Assembly (NCBI GenBank): GCA_029776735.1
Contig: JAKOUL010000116.1
Location: 1 to 38,582, forward strand
Source of the DNA: Dictyoglomota bacterium
GTDB taxonomy: Bacteria > Dictyoglomota > Dictyoglomia > Dictyoglomales > Dictyoglomaceae
Direction of reading: 5' to 3'
Length of the DNA stretch: 38,582 bases
Of the stretch, positions 17,911-25,534 are shown piece after piece; position 1 is the stretch's first letter; the number at the start of each line of letters is the position of its first letter. Under the pieces are notes generated by a model. It was not told where the DNA came from and searched no databases. It saw nothing but the letters and a program-made list of their open reading frames with translations. The position numbers and the translations under genes were made by a program.

Positions 17911-18978
17911 TTATTTTAAAATTAACATCTCCTCTAATTTTTTTAAATAAGCTTTATCTTCAGTGGATATATTTTTTAGATTATTTATTTTATCAGCTTT
18001 TAATATTTTATATGAATATTTTCCTCCAGATTTTGTCCTTTGAATGAATATGGGAGTAATTTTCTTGTCTCTAATAAAAGTTTTTCCATTTAGTTTTAAG
18101 AGTGAAAAATTTAAAATTAAACCAAACTTGACCTGTGGAATTTCTACTCCATATTGATCGGTAAGGAAATTTCCAATGGAATAAAAACACCACTTATCAT
18201 CTATTTTTTCATAAGGTCTTACAGCATGGGGATGGCTTCCCACAATAAGATCTGCACCACTTTTTATTATTTTTTTTGCGAGGTCTCTTTGGCTCTTTTC
18301 AACCTCTTCACTATATTGATTATATCCCCAATGGAGATATACTATAATAAAGTCTACACTTTTTCTTATATTTTGTATATCCTTTTTAATTCTTTCTTCA
18401 TTTATATAATTAACAAGATAAGATTTGCCCTGTGGTGGATTTATGCCATTAGTACTGAATGTATAAGCTAAAACAGCTATTTTAATGTCATTTTTCTCTA
18501 AGACTAAGATTTTATTAGCATCATCTTTACTTAGGTTGCTTCCCACATATAAAAGGTTCCTTTTTTTAATATTATTGATGGTATCTATTACTCCACGTTC
18601 TCCCTTATCCAAAGTATGATTCCCTGATGTTATCATTACATTAAAACCTGCAAGCTTTAAAGCATCTAAGATTTCTGGGGGAGCGTTGTAGAGAGGGTAT
18701 CCTGAAGGAGCATATGATTCTGAAATTGGTGTATCTATGACTACAAAAGAGAAGTCTTTTTTTATTTCTTCTTTTATATCTTCAAAAATCTCCTGAGGGA
18801 ACAAAAAGGTTTTTTTAGAAGAATCATAATAGGACTGAAAAAATTGCCTTTGAATAAAAATATCTCCAGCAAAAGCTAAATCTAAGGTTTCTCCTACATC
18901 TTCTTGTGTATGAGGGTTAAAGCAAAAAAATATAATGATTATAAAGTAAATTAAAAATTTAAAAAATTTTTTAATCAT
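17911..18978 (-). CDS. CapA family (PGA_cap) metallophosphoesterase-like protein, membrane anchored
   Basis: A 355-residue protein with a hydrophobic N-terminal anchor (about 1-22) and an outside-facing calcineurin-like domain of the CapA family. Marks: LAFAGDIFI, VVIDTPIS (a variant of the usual NLE), ITSGNHTLDKG, FIIVYLHWG, DLIVGSHPHAVRP and SIGNFLTDQ; D, N and H residues in these would bind two metals. Family members are linked to poly-gamma-glutamate capsule or polysaccharide handling, but no capBC partners are present, so the substrate is open. The start ATG 18978 has only a poor ribosome site. The gene lies behind bioY on the same strand with a 76-base AT-rich gap. Confidence 0.85.
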   Translation of the reverse strand: MIKKFFKFLIYFIIIIFFCFNPHTQEDVGETLDLAFAGDIFIQRQFFQSYYDSSKKTFLFPQEIFEDIKEEIKKDFSFVVIDTPISESYAPSGYPLYNAPPEILDALKLAGFNVMITSGNHTLDKGERGVIDTINNIKKRNLLYVGSNLSKDDANKILVLEKNDIKIAVLAYTFSTNGINPPQGKSYLVNYINEERIKKDIQNIRKSVDFIIVYLHWGYNQYSEEVEKSQRDLAKKIIKSGADLIVGSHPHAVRPYEKIDDKWCFYSIGNFLTDQYGVEIPQVKFGLILNFSLLKLNGKTFIRDKKITPIFIQRTKSGGKYSYKILKADKINNLKNISTEDKAYLKKLEEMLILK

Positions 18979-19054
18979 ATTTCTGTTATTTTAAAATTTT
19001 ATAAAAAGCCTTGAAAAACTAATCTTTTTATAATTATATCATAAAATTTACTTC

Positions 19055-19555
19055 TTATTTGAGGATTTTTCTCAGTCTTTGCCAAATTAAATAAGCGATA
19101 GCTCCTTTTAGAAGGTCGTATGGGATGAAGGGAAGTACTCCTGTAATTAAGGCTTTAGAGTAAGGAATTTTTATAGATATGACTAACCATATACTTCCTA
19201 AGAGATAAATAATAACGATTCCTAAAATGAGTGCGTAAATTTCAGAATATTTTTTTAAATAAGAGATAGTTATACCAGCGAGAAGAAAGCCAAAAAGATA
19301 TCCTCCTGTAGGTCCAAAAAGAGCAGTAAATCCTCCTCTTCCTCCAGCAAAAATAGGAAAACCTAATCCCCCCAAAAGAAGGTAGGTAAATACTATATAA
19401 AATGATTCCTTAGGAGAGAAGTAAAGACTTATTAAAAAAAGAAAAAGGACTTGGAAAGTAAAGGGAACAGGAGAAAAAGGTAAGTAAAAACTGAGAAAGC
19501 CTCCTAATATTAGTAAAGAAAGTCCTAATGCTAAAATAGGTATTTTCTTGACTAT
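19055..19555 (-). CDS. bioY: BioY biotin transporter S component, likely non-AUG start
   Basis: A membrane protein of about 166 residues with six helices, the substrate-binding S component of an ECF biotin transporter. Marks: SPVPFTFQVLF, LGFPIFAGGRGGF, ALFGPTGGYLFGF and the C-terminal FIPYDLLKGAIAYL. No ecfT or ATPase genes are nearby, so it would use shared ECF parts or work alone. The start is unusual. The open frame runs back to a TTG at 19660, but that lies upstream of the probable promoter. A good ribosome site (GGAGGGG, 19569-19563) is followed in frame only by ATT (19561) and ATA (19555); no ATG, GTG or TTG fits. I give ATA 19555 because of the nine-base spacing; ATT 19561 is the alternative. 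Confidence 0.82.
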   Translation of the reverse strand: MVKKIPILALGLSLLILGGFLSFYLPFSPVPFTFQVLFLFLISLYFSPKESFYIVFTYLLLGGLGFPIFAGGRGGFTALFGPTGGYLFGFLLAGITISYLKKYSEIYALILGIVIIYLLGSIWLVISIKIPYSKALITGVLPFIPYDLLKGAIAYLIWQRLRKILK

Positions 19556-19593
19556 ATTAATACCCCTCCATATAAGATGAAAAGTTTGGTATA

Positions 19594-19622
19594 AAAATAT
19601 CAAATATTGAATGAAATTGCAA
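19594..19622 (-). promoter_or_regulatory. Candidate promoter of bioY
   Basis: Minus strand: TTGCAA (19622-19617), 17 bases, TATTTT (19599-19594). The transcript would begin near 19587, leaving a leader of about 25-30 bases that carries the GGAGGGG site. Confidence 0.5.
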
Positions 19623-19627
19623 CTTTT

Positions 19628-19657
19628 TTGGTACTTAAAAAGTATTATTAGTATAAA
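19628..19657 (+). promoter_or_regulatory. Promoter of the PspC/LiaF operon
   Basis: TTGGTA (19628-19633), 18 bases, TATAAA (19652-19657), 22 bases before the first PspC start. It lies back to back with the bioY promoter. Confidence 0.6.
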
Positions 19658-19678
19658 CAAAATTTCGGAGGGTTTACT

Positions 19679-19927
19679 ATGGGAAAAAGATTGTATCGGA
19701 GTAAGAAAAACAGAGTAATTTTTGGAGTATTAGGAGGTATCGGAGAGTATTTTGATATTGATCCTACAGTGGTTAGGTTAATTGCAATACTTTTATTGAT
19801 TCCCTTAGGACTGGTTCTTCCTATAATTTATTTTCTTGCTGCTATGGTGATTCCTGAAGCTCCCTCTGATAGTAATACAGAAAGTAGTGATGATATTAAG
19901 CCTTCGGGTCCTATACAACATCTTTAA
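19679..19927 (+). CDS. PspC domain protein, short form
   Basis: An 82-residue protein that is almost only a PspC domain: KRLYRSKKNRVIFGVLGGIGEYFDID, the VVRL helix and one long membrane segment ending in YFLAAMVIPE, then a polar serine-rich tail. PspC proteins act in envelope-stress sensing at the inner membrane. ATG 19679 lies seven bases after GGAGG. It heads a three-gene unit with a longer PspC paralogue and a LiaF-like protein, a set that resembles envelope-stress modules of Gram-positive bacteria. Confidence 0.85.
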   Translation: MGKRLYRSKKNRVIFGVLGGIGEYFDIDPTVVRLIAILLLIPLGLVLPIIYFLAAMVIPEAPSDSNTESSDDIKPSGPIQHL

Positions 19928-19944
19928 AAAGGAGGTTATTTTTT

Positions 19945-20328
19945 ATGAACAAAAAACTTTATAGAAGTAGAAAAAATAGAGTATTTCTTGGGGTTTGTGG
20001 TGGAATAGCAGAATATTTTAATATAGATCCTGTAATTGTAAGACTTTTATTTGTTCTTTTAATATTCTTTACAGGTCCATTTCTTCCACTTCTTTATTTC
20101 TTAGCTGCCATAATAATTCCTGAAGAGCCTTTAAATGGAGAGAAGAAAGAAGATATACCTCATAAATATGATGCAAGTAGAAATGCAAGTCTTTTAGGAT
20201 GGGTTCTTTTGGCTCTTGGTATATATTTTCTTTTAAAAAATTTCGGAATATTTTTTATACCCTTTACTGTGACAATTGCTATAATCCTGATTATTCTTGG
20301 AATCTTAATGCTTATAAGGATAAGATAG
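19945..20328 (+). CDS. PspC domain protein with extra membrane helices
   Basis: A 127-residue paralogue of the preceding protein: KKLYRSRKNRVFLGVCGGIAEYFNID, VIVRLLFVLL and YFLAAIIIPEEP are nearly the same, so the two come from a tandem duplication. It adds a C-terminal pair of membrane helices (LGWVLLALGIYFLL and a second ending LMLIRIR) like those at the start of LiaF proteins. ATG 19945 follows AAAGGAGGTTA. Likely an inner-membrane envelope-stress protein. The 12-base gap to the next gene supports one operon. Confidence 0.83.
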   Translation: MNKKLYRSRKNRVFLGVCGGIAEYFNIDPVIVRLLFVLLIFFTGPFLPLLYFLAAIIIPEEPLNGEKKEDIPHKYDASRNASLLGWVLLALGIYFLLKNFGIFFIPFTVTIAIILIILGILMLIRIR

Positions 20329-20340
20329 GAGGGAAGAATT

Positions 20341-21231
20341 ATGAAAAAAGTTCCTTGGTTTGGCATTTTTTTAATAATTGTCGGTTTATTTTTGCTCTTT
20401 TCCGAACTGGGTCTGATTAATATTGGGTGGAGAGAGCTTTTGAAATTTTGGCCTTTGATCTTTGTATTCTGGGGACTTGACCTGATAGTTGGTGAAAAAA
20501 GATGGTTTGGATGGTTGATGCTTCTTCTACTAATTGCCTTTATAGGTCTCTTAGTTTATTTATCTTCTTTTGCCCCAACCCCATTTTATAGAGGAAGAGA
20601 TAATAGAGGACCTTATTACCGAGAATGGAGATATCCTTTCCAAGATGGGATTAAGACTTTTGAGTTGGATATTAATAGTGGAGTTGCAAATTTCAATTTT
20701 AAGAGTTTACCTAAGGGGGAGAAAGATTTTTTAGTGATCTCATCAGATTCTGAATTTAGGGTAAATAAATTAAAAGAGTATTCAGATAAGGAACTGTTAC
20801 ATCTTTCTATTGGGATTGAAAATTATAAAAAAGAAGATCTATTTTTTTCTAAAGAAAGTGGTAGGGTTGAGATAAATATAAATCCTGATCTAAATCTTAG
20901 CCTTTCCTATGAGGGAGGAGTTGGAAATACTAATTTGGATTTGAGAGATATGAAACTAAAGAAGCTAAGTATAAAAGGTGGGGTAGGAAATATAAATACT
21001 TACCTCCCTAAGGTTTCTTCGGAGATAGAGGTAAAAGGAGGAATAGGTAACATTGTAATTTATATTCCTGAAGGAGCTTCTTTGAATCTTATTAGTGATG
21101 TGGGAATAGGAAAAATTAATGTGGATCAAAAAATAGAAAGGCAGAAAGATGGAGATGATGTAATAATACACCTTAGGGTAGAATCAGGGATTGGGAATAT
21201 TTCTATAAAGTCTATTAAAGATGTTATTTGA
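20341..21231 (+). CDS. LiaF-like membrane protein with beta-helical (toast-rack) domain
   Basis: A 296-residue protein. The first about 75 residues hold membrane helices (FGIFLIIVGLFLLFSELGLI, WPLIFVFWGLDLIVG, LMLLLLIAFIGLLVYLSS). The rest is an outside soluble domain with repeating strands: GGVGNTNLDL, GGVGNINTYL, GGIGNIVIYI and GIGKINVD, a four-fold G-x-G-N-x repeat typical of the toast-rack domains of LiaF-like proteins. Such proteins restrain stress-sensing kinases, but no kinase is present here. Its stop lies three bases from the convergent LacI stop, with no visible terminator in between. Confidence 0.8.
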   Translation: MKKVPWFGIFLIIVGLFLLFSELGLINIGWRELLKFWPLIFVFWGLDLIVGEKRWFGWLMLLLLIAFIGLLVYLSSFAPTPFYRGRDNRGPYYREWRYPFQDGIKTFELDINSGVANFNFKSLPKGEKDFLVISSDSEFRVNKLKEYSDKELLHLSIGIENYKKEDLFFSKESGRVEININPDLNLSLSYEGGVGNTNLDLRDMKLKKLSIKGGVGNINTYLPKVSSEIEVKGGIGNIVIYIPEGASLNLISDVGIGKINVDQKIERQKDGDDVIIHLRVESGIGNISIKSIKDVI

Positions 21232-21234
21232 CAA

Positions 21235-22251
21235 TTATCCTGCAGACTTTCTCCATATAAATTTAACAGGGATTATCTTTGACTCATAGTTTATAGGATC
21301 TTTTAGAATTTGTAGAAATAGTTTTGCTGCTTCTTTTCCTATCTCTTCTATTTCTTGTTTTACAGAGGCAAGTGGAGGATCTATCCGAGCATTTATGTAA
21401 AGATCATCAAATCCAATAATAGCGACATCTTCAGGTATGTCTAAACCCTCTTCTATAATAGCATTCATAGCACCTATCACCATATAATCACTACAAGAAA
21501 ATACTGCAGTAGGTGGATTGTCAATTTTTAGTAATTTTTTCATAGCTCTATATCCACCATCTATAGTTAAGGTCTCTTCTACTATGAGTTTTGAATCTGG
21601 TTTTATGCCATACTTTTTGAGAGCAAGGACATATCCTTCGTATCTTTCTTGAATAAAATTATAAGTCTGGGTTCCTTTTAATAAGGCTATCCTTTTATGT
21701 CCCTTTTCAAGAAAGTAAAGGGTAGCATCATAAGCTCCTTTTATATTATCAGAATCCACATAAGGATACCTTTTTAATTTTGGGGATATTTTTCCAATGC
21801 TTACAAAGGGGATATTCTCTTCATAGAGCATCTCTGGAAAAGGATCATCTCTTTTCACATTGGCTAAAATATAACCATCTACAATTCCTCTTTTATATAG
21901 AGAAAGATATTTTTCTGGTATATAAGGTACCTCTAAGGCAGATAGTATAATATTATATTCATTTTGATCCAGGGTTTCTGTGAGTCCTTTTATTAAAGGA
22001 GGGAGAAAAGCATCTGAAAGAATAAATCCTCTTTCATAGGGAATAATAAGAGTAGCAATTTGAGTCTTTGATTTGGATAAATTTTGAGCAGAGGCACTGG
22101 GATAGTAATCATATTCTTGAATTATTTTTAGAACTCTTCTTCTTGTCTTTTCGCTTACATTAGGATTTTCATTAATGACCCTTGATACAGTAGCTACAGA
22201 GACATTAGCAAGTTTTGCTATATCCTTAATATTTATTTTAACTTTCTTCAA
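21235..22251 (-). CDS. LacI family transcriptional regulator
   Basis: A 338-residue repressor-type protein. Residues 6-60 form the LacI helix-turn-helix and hinge: IKDIAKLANVSVATVSRVIN, then SASAQNLSKSKTQ. The remainder is a periplasmic-binding-protein-like effector domain with DGYILANV, AVFSCSDYMVIGAMNAI and VAIIGFDDL. The start is TTG 22251 with AAGGTGA four bases upstream; no ATG fits. It is divergent from the Opp-like transporter / GH5 operon and probably controls it in response to an oligosaccharide. A palindrome overlaps its own promoter (22317-22328), which suggests autoregulation. Regulator class is sure; target and inducer are inference. Confidence 0.9.
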   Translation of the reverse strand: MKKVKINIKDIAKLANVSVATVSRVINENPNVSEKTRRRVLKIIQEYDYYPSASAQNLSKSKTQIATLIIPYERGFILSDAFLPPLIKGLTETLDQNEYNIILSALEVPYIPEKYLSLYKRGIVDGYILANVKRDDPFPEMLYEENIPFVSIGKISPKLKRYPYVDSDNIKGAYDATLYFLEKGHKRIALLKGTQTYNFIQERYEGYVLALKKYGIKPDSKLIVEETLTIDGGYRAMKKLLKIDNPPTAVFSCSDYMVIGAMNAIIEEGLDIPEDVAIIGFDDLYINARIDPPLASVKQEIEEIGKEAAKLFLQILKDPINYESKIIPVKFIWRKSAG

Positions 22252-22293
22252 TTTGTCACCTTTTTATAGAGAATTTTTCTTTTTTGAAAAAAT

Positions 22294-22328
22294 ATTATAT
22301 ACTATGTTTATTATACACTAAGCTTAGT
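22294..22328 (-). promoter_or_regulatory. lacI-type promoter with overlapping 12-bp palindrome
   Basis: On the minus strand TATAAT lies at 22299-22294. The perfect palindrome ACTAAGCTTAGT (22317-22328) covers the position of the -35 box, which is otherwise poor. This is what an autorepressed LacI gene would look like. The same palindrome is about 80 bases upstream of the divergent transporter promoter. Confidence 0.5.
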
Positions 22329-22406
22329 TTTAAAAATATATTTAAAAAAGCTCTAAAACATGTATATTGCTATGTGGATTATGTTAAAGAGATTTTAATT
22401 TTTCTA

Positions 22407-22436
22407 TTGACAATAAGGACCCTTCTGAGGTAAAAT
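22407..22436 (+). promoter_or_regulatory. Promoter of the oligosaccharide transporter / GH5 operon
   Basis: TTGACA (22407-22412), 18 bases, TAAAAT (22431-22436). The same boxes with the same spacing stand before the other family-5 binding protein (38279-38250, minus strand). Confidence 0.75.
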
Positions 22437-22471
22437 GGCTCTGAAAATAGTTACAGAAATAAGGAGGTGAT

Positions 22472-22534
22472 ATGTTAGGTAATCGTTTTCTTCTTAAGTT
22501 TCTAGATTCCTTATTACCCAAATTAATTTTTTAG
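22472..22534 (+). CDS. Candidate 20-residue leader peptide
   Basis: An ATG at 22472 follows AAGGAGGTGAT, which is complementary to nearly the full anti-Shine-Dalgarno end of 16S rRNA, the best ribosome site in the window. The frame (MLGNRFLLKF..., ending KLIF) is 20 codons, hydrophobic and basic, and stops at 22534, where the ribosome site of the binding-protein gene (GGGGGAGG) begins. It lies just after a strong promoter. It could be a regulatory leader, a translational coupling device or a small membrane peptide. Existence as a gene is inferred from the ribosome site only. Confidence 0.5.
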   Translation: MLGNRFLLKFLDSLLPKLIF

Positions 22535-22548
22535 GGGGAGGCATGAGA

Positions 22549-24489
22549 ATGAAGAAAAAGTCTACAGTGTTACTTTTCCTTGTGGTTTTAGTTCTACTAC
22601 TTTCTGGAGTAGTAAATGGGCAAAAAGAGAGAGTAGTAAGTTTACCTTTCTGGGATACTCCAGGATTTATTCCATACTACTGGCAAGCTCAACATATTTT
22701 AGCTCAGGGCACAATCTTTGAAGGGCTTTTTAGTTATGCCCCAGATCCAAAGGGTCTTGGTGGAGTAAAAGTTGTTCCGGCTATTGCTCAAAGTTATACA
22801 GTATCAAAAGACTATAAGGTATGGACTTTTAAATTGAGAAGGGATAAGAAATGGTCTAATGGAGATCCTATTACTGCAAAAGATTTTGAATGGAGCTTCC
22901 AGTACTATTCAAGTACAAAGATTCCTGATTTTCCAGCTTGGGCAGGTCCTCTTCAGTATTTTGAAAATTTCTGGGGAGTAAAAAGTGGAGCTCTTGATCC
23001 TAGTAAACTTGGTGTTAGAGCCATTGATAACTATACTTTAGAGATTAGGCTTTCTCAGCCAAGGTATGATATGAAAGAATTGCTCTGTGTAGCTCAAGGT
23101 GTACCTCTTCATAGAAAGTCTGTGGAAGCAGATCCTCAAAACTGGTGGAGACCTGGAAAGATCGTAGTTAACGGACCATTTATTCCTACAGCTTGGACTC
23201 CTGGAAAAGATATGACGCTTGTTAGAAACCCCAACTATGTAGGTGAAAGAGGTAATGTAGATAAGCTTGTACTTAAGTTTGGAGGACTTGGAATTCAACA
23301 GTATCAGGCAGGAGAGCTTGATGCAGCGATGATTAATAACGTAGCAGAGTATAGATTTGTACTTGCTGATCCTAAGTTTTCTAAGGAATACAAAGAGGAT
23401 GTAATGGATCTATTCTGGCAAGGTTATCAGATATCCCGTGGATTTGATCCTGTAATGGACAATAAGAAATTAAGACAGGCTCTTGCTATGGCGATAGACA
23501 GAGATAAACTCTGTAAAGAAGTTCTTAGTGGAAGAGCTCTTCCGCTTGCTGCTTACTGGCCTAAGGGATCACCAATTGGAGATAAATTAAAGCATATACC
23601 TTATGATGTAGCAAAAGCTAAGAAACTCCTTGCAGAAGCAGGATATCCTAATGGTAAGGGACTTAAGACTCTTACATTCTACATCACTGGTGGTGGAGAT
23701 CCTGTGGTAGAGTTTATAGTAGACCAATGGAAGAAAAATCTTGGAGTTAATTGCATAATTGAGAATATAGAATCTGGAGTCTATACAAACTCTTATATGT
23801 GGGCAAACTTCACTCCAGAAGCAAAAGCAGGCTTTACAACAATTGGTGCTCCTATGAATAACTTAGAGATTGGCGCACTATTTAAGAACTCTGACCATAC
23901 TATTTGGTTCTATGATTATCCAGGAAATGTGAAGAAGAGAATTAATGATTTGTATCAAGAATATGATGCATGGCTTAGAAAAGAGGGTGGAACTACAGAG
24001 GCAGATTGGAAGCCGCTACTTGAGAAGAGAAATACTCTTTATGCTAACTTCCAGAAGATTTTAGATAATGAGCCAGAGAAGTTATGGAGAGAAGAATTAA
24101 CAAGACCACCACTTTGGTACGAACAATTTGATGAGCTTTATAGCAAATGGAAGACTGCCAAAACTGCACAAGAAAAGACTGATTATTGGAGACTTGCAGG
24201 AAGAGTTTTAACTGATCAAGAGAACTTCCAGACTCAATATACTCAATCTTATCCAAGTAGAAATCAGGCATATAGATGGAGACTTAGAGCTGTAAACAGG
24301 CCATTTAGTGAAGCAGTAAAGATTGCTCATTATTCCCTCCAGATTATGCAAGATCAATATTGGATGGTACCTGTTTATCTTGCTAAAGCACAGTGGGTAC
24401 AAAATCCAAAACTTGACGGTTTGATGCTCTATAAGTTCTCTTGGGGTCCTGGTTTCTTTAACTTCAAGTATCTAAATCTTAAAGACTAA
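22549..24489 (+). CDS. ABC transporter substrate-binding protein, SBP_bac_5 family, probably oligosaccharide
   Basis: A 646-residue secreted binding protein of the oligopeptide/nickel family 5. An ATG at 22543 is one base from GGAGG, so I start at ATG 22549, seven bases away: MKKKSTVLLFLVVLVLLLSG then VVNGQ, a classical signal peptide with no lipobox cysteine. The mature part has VWTFKLRRDKKWSNGDPITA and KLRQALAMAIDRD, both family marks. In Thermotoga-like bacteria many family-5 proteins bind cello-, manno- or xylo-oligosaccharides rather than peptides, and the GH5 genes downstream support that here. The gene is first in a full ABC operon; a GC-rich hairpin follows it and may raise its level above that of the permeases. 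Confidence 0.88.
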   Translation: MKKKSTVLLFLVVLVLLLSGVVNGQKERVVSLPFWDTPGFIPYYWQAQHILAQGTIFEGLFSYAPDPKGLGGVKVVPAIAQSYTVSKDYKVWTFKLRRDKKWSNGDPITAKDFEWSFQYYSSTKIPDFPAWAGPLQYFENFWGVKSGALDPSKLGVRAIDNYTLEIRLSQPRYDMKELLCVAQGVPLHRKSVEADPQNWWRPGKIVVNGPFIPTAWTPGKDMTLVRNPNYVGERGNVDKLVLKFGGLGIQQYQAGELDAAMINNVAEYRFVLADPKFSKEYKEDVMDLFWQGYQISRGFDPVMDNKKLRQALAMAIDRDKLCKEVLSGRALPLAAYWPKGSPIGDKLKHIPYDVAKAKKLLAEAGYPNGKGLKTLTFYITGGGDPVVEFIVDQWKKNLGVNCIIENIESGVYTNSYMWANFTPEAKAGFTTIGAPMNNLEIGALFKNSDHTIWFYDYPGNVKKRINDLYQEYDAWLRKEGGTTEADWKPLLEKRNTLYANFQKILDNEPEKLWREELTRPPLWYEQFDELYSKWKTAKTAQEKTDYWRLAGRVLTDQENFQTQYTQSYPSRNQAYRWRLRAVNRPFSEAVKIAHYSLQIMQDQYWMVPVYLAKAQWVQNPKLDGLMLYKFSWGPGFFNFKYLNLKD

Positions 24490-24498
24490 CTTTTAAAA

Positions 24499-24518
24499 GG
24501 GGGGAGGAAACTCCCCCC
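24499..24518 (+). promoter_or_regulatory. Intercistronic GC hairpin with GAAA tetraloop
   Basis: GGGGGGAG (24499-24506) pairs with CTCCCCCC (24511-24518) around GAAA, a stable tetraloop. It lies nine bases behind the binding-protein stop with no real T run after it. Such hairpins usually protect the upstream message and partly attenuate downstream transcription. Confidence 0.7.
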
Positions 24519-24546
24519 TATTTAGATTAATACAAGGAGGTAGAAG

Positions 24547-25509
24547 ATGGGGCTTCTAAAGTACATTTTACGTAGATTAGTTACAATTTTTATTTCTGTT
24601 ATTGTAGTTATAATTATTACATATGTCCTTATGCACCTTGCTCCTGGTGAGTTTTTTAATATAAGTAATTTTTCAGCAAGTGCGGGAAAGGTTTCTACTC
24701 TGACTCCTGAGCAGCTTCAAATTTTAGTTAAGGGTTTTGAAGAGAAGTACGGATTAAATGTTCCTCTTTGGAAACAAATATTGAATTATTTGAAGGATGC
24801 TTTTAGATTTAAATTTGGTCCATCATTCTCTAACCCTAACGAACCTATAGAAGTACAGATTGGGAGAAGATTTCCTGTAACTTTTACTCTTGCTATTTTA
24901 GCTATGCTCCTCGCGGTACTTATAGGAATTCCTCTGGGAATTTTAGCTGCTCTTAGAAGAAATTCGTGGATTGATTATCTGACTATGTTTATATCTATGG
25001 TTGGAAGTATGATACCTGCTTATCTTTTAGGCATTATTATGGTTATGATTTTTAGTGTGTATTTAAAAATTCTTCCCACGTCTGGCTGGGAAACTCCAAA
25101 GCAGATGATTATGCCAGTTATTGCTGTTGCTGTTGGTCCTCTGTCAGTTATTGCAAGATTTATGAGATCAAGCCTTCTTGATACTCTTAATCAGGACTAT
25201 GTAAGAACTGCTTATGCAAAGGGTGGTACTGATAGAGCAGTAATTATAAGGCATGCATTAAGAAACTCGCTAATTCCTATTGTTACTATTATAGGCCCAC
25301 AGCTTGCCTTTTTGTTTACAGGAACTGTTTGGATAGAGAATTTGTTTAGGGTTCCAGGACTTGGACAGCTTTTTGTTAATGCTGCTGCTCAAAGAGATTA
25401 TCCGCTTCTTGTAACTTCAACTTTTGTTCTTTCATTGTCGGTTATGCTTATGAATCTTGTGGTAGATATAATATATGCTTTTCTTGATCCAAGAATCAGA
25501 TATGAGTAA
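24547..25509 (+). CDS. ABC transporter permease, DppB/OppB type
   Basis: A 320-residue inner-membrane permease with about six helices. The N-terminal LKYILRRLVTIFISVIVVIIIT helix, DYVRTAYAKGGTDRAVIIRHALRNSLIP (the EAA loop that contacts the ATPase), and GTVWIENLFRVPGLGQL are typical of the OppB/DppB family. ATG 24547 follows AAGGAGG. It pairs with the next permease to make the membrane channel of the importer. Confidence 0.92.
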   Translation: MGLLKYILRRLVTIFISVIVVIIITYVLMHLAPGEFFNISNFSASAGKVSTLTPEQLQILVKGFEEKYGLNVPLWKQILNYLKDAFRFKFGPSFSNPNEPIEVQIGRRFPVTFTLAILAMLLAVLIGIPLGILAALRRNSWIDYLTMFISMVGSMIPAYLLGIIMVMIFSVYLKILPTSGWETPKQMIMPVIAVAVGPLSVIARFMRSSLLDTLNQDYVRTAYAKGGTDRAVIIRHALRNSLIPIVTIIGPQLAFLFTGTVWIENLFRVPGLGQLFVNAAAQRDYPLLVTSTFVLSLSVMLMNLVVDIIYAFLDPRIRYE

Positions 25510-25534
25510 GGTCTATAAAGGAGGTTTGCAATAA

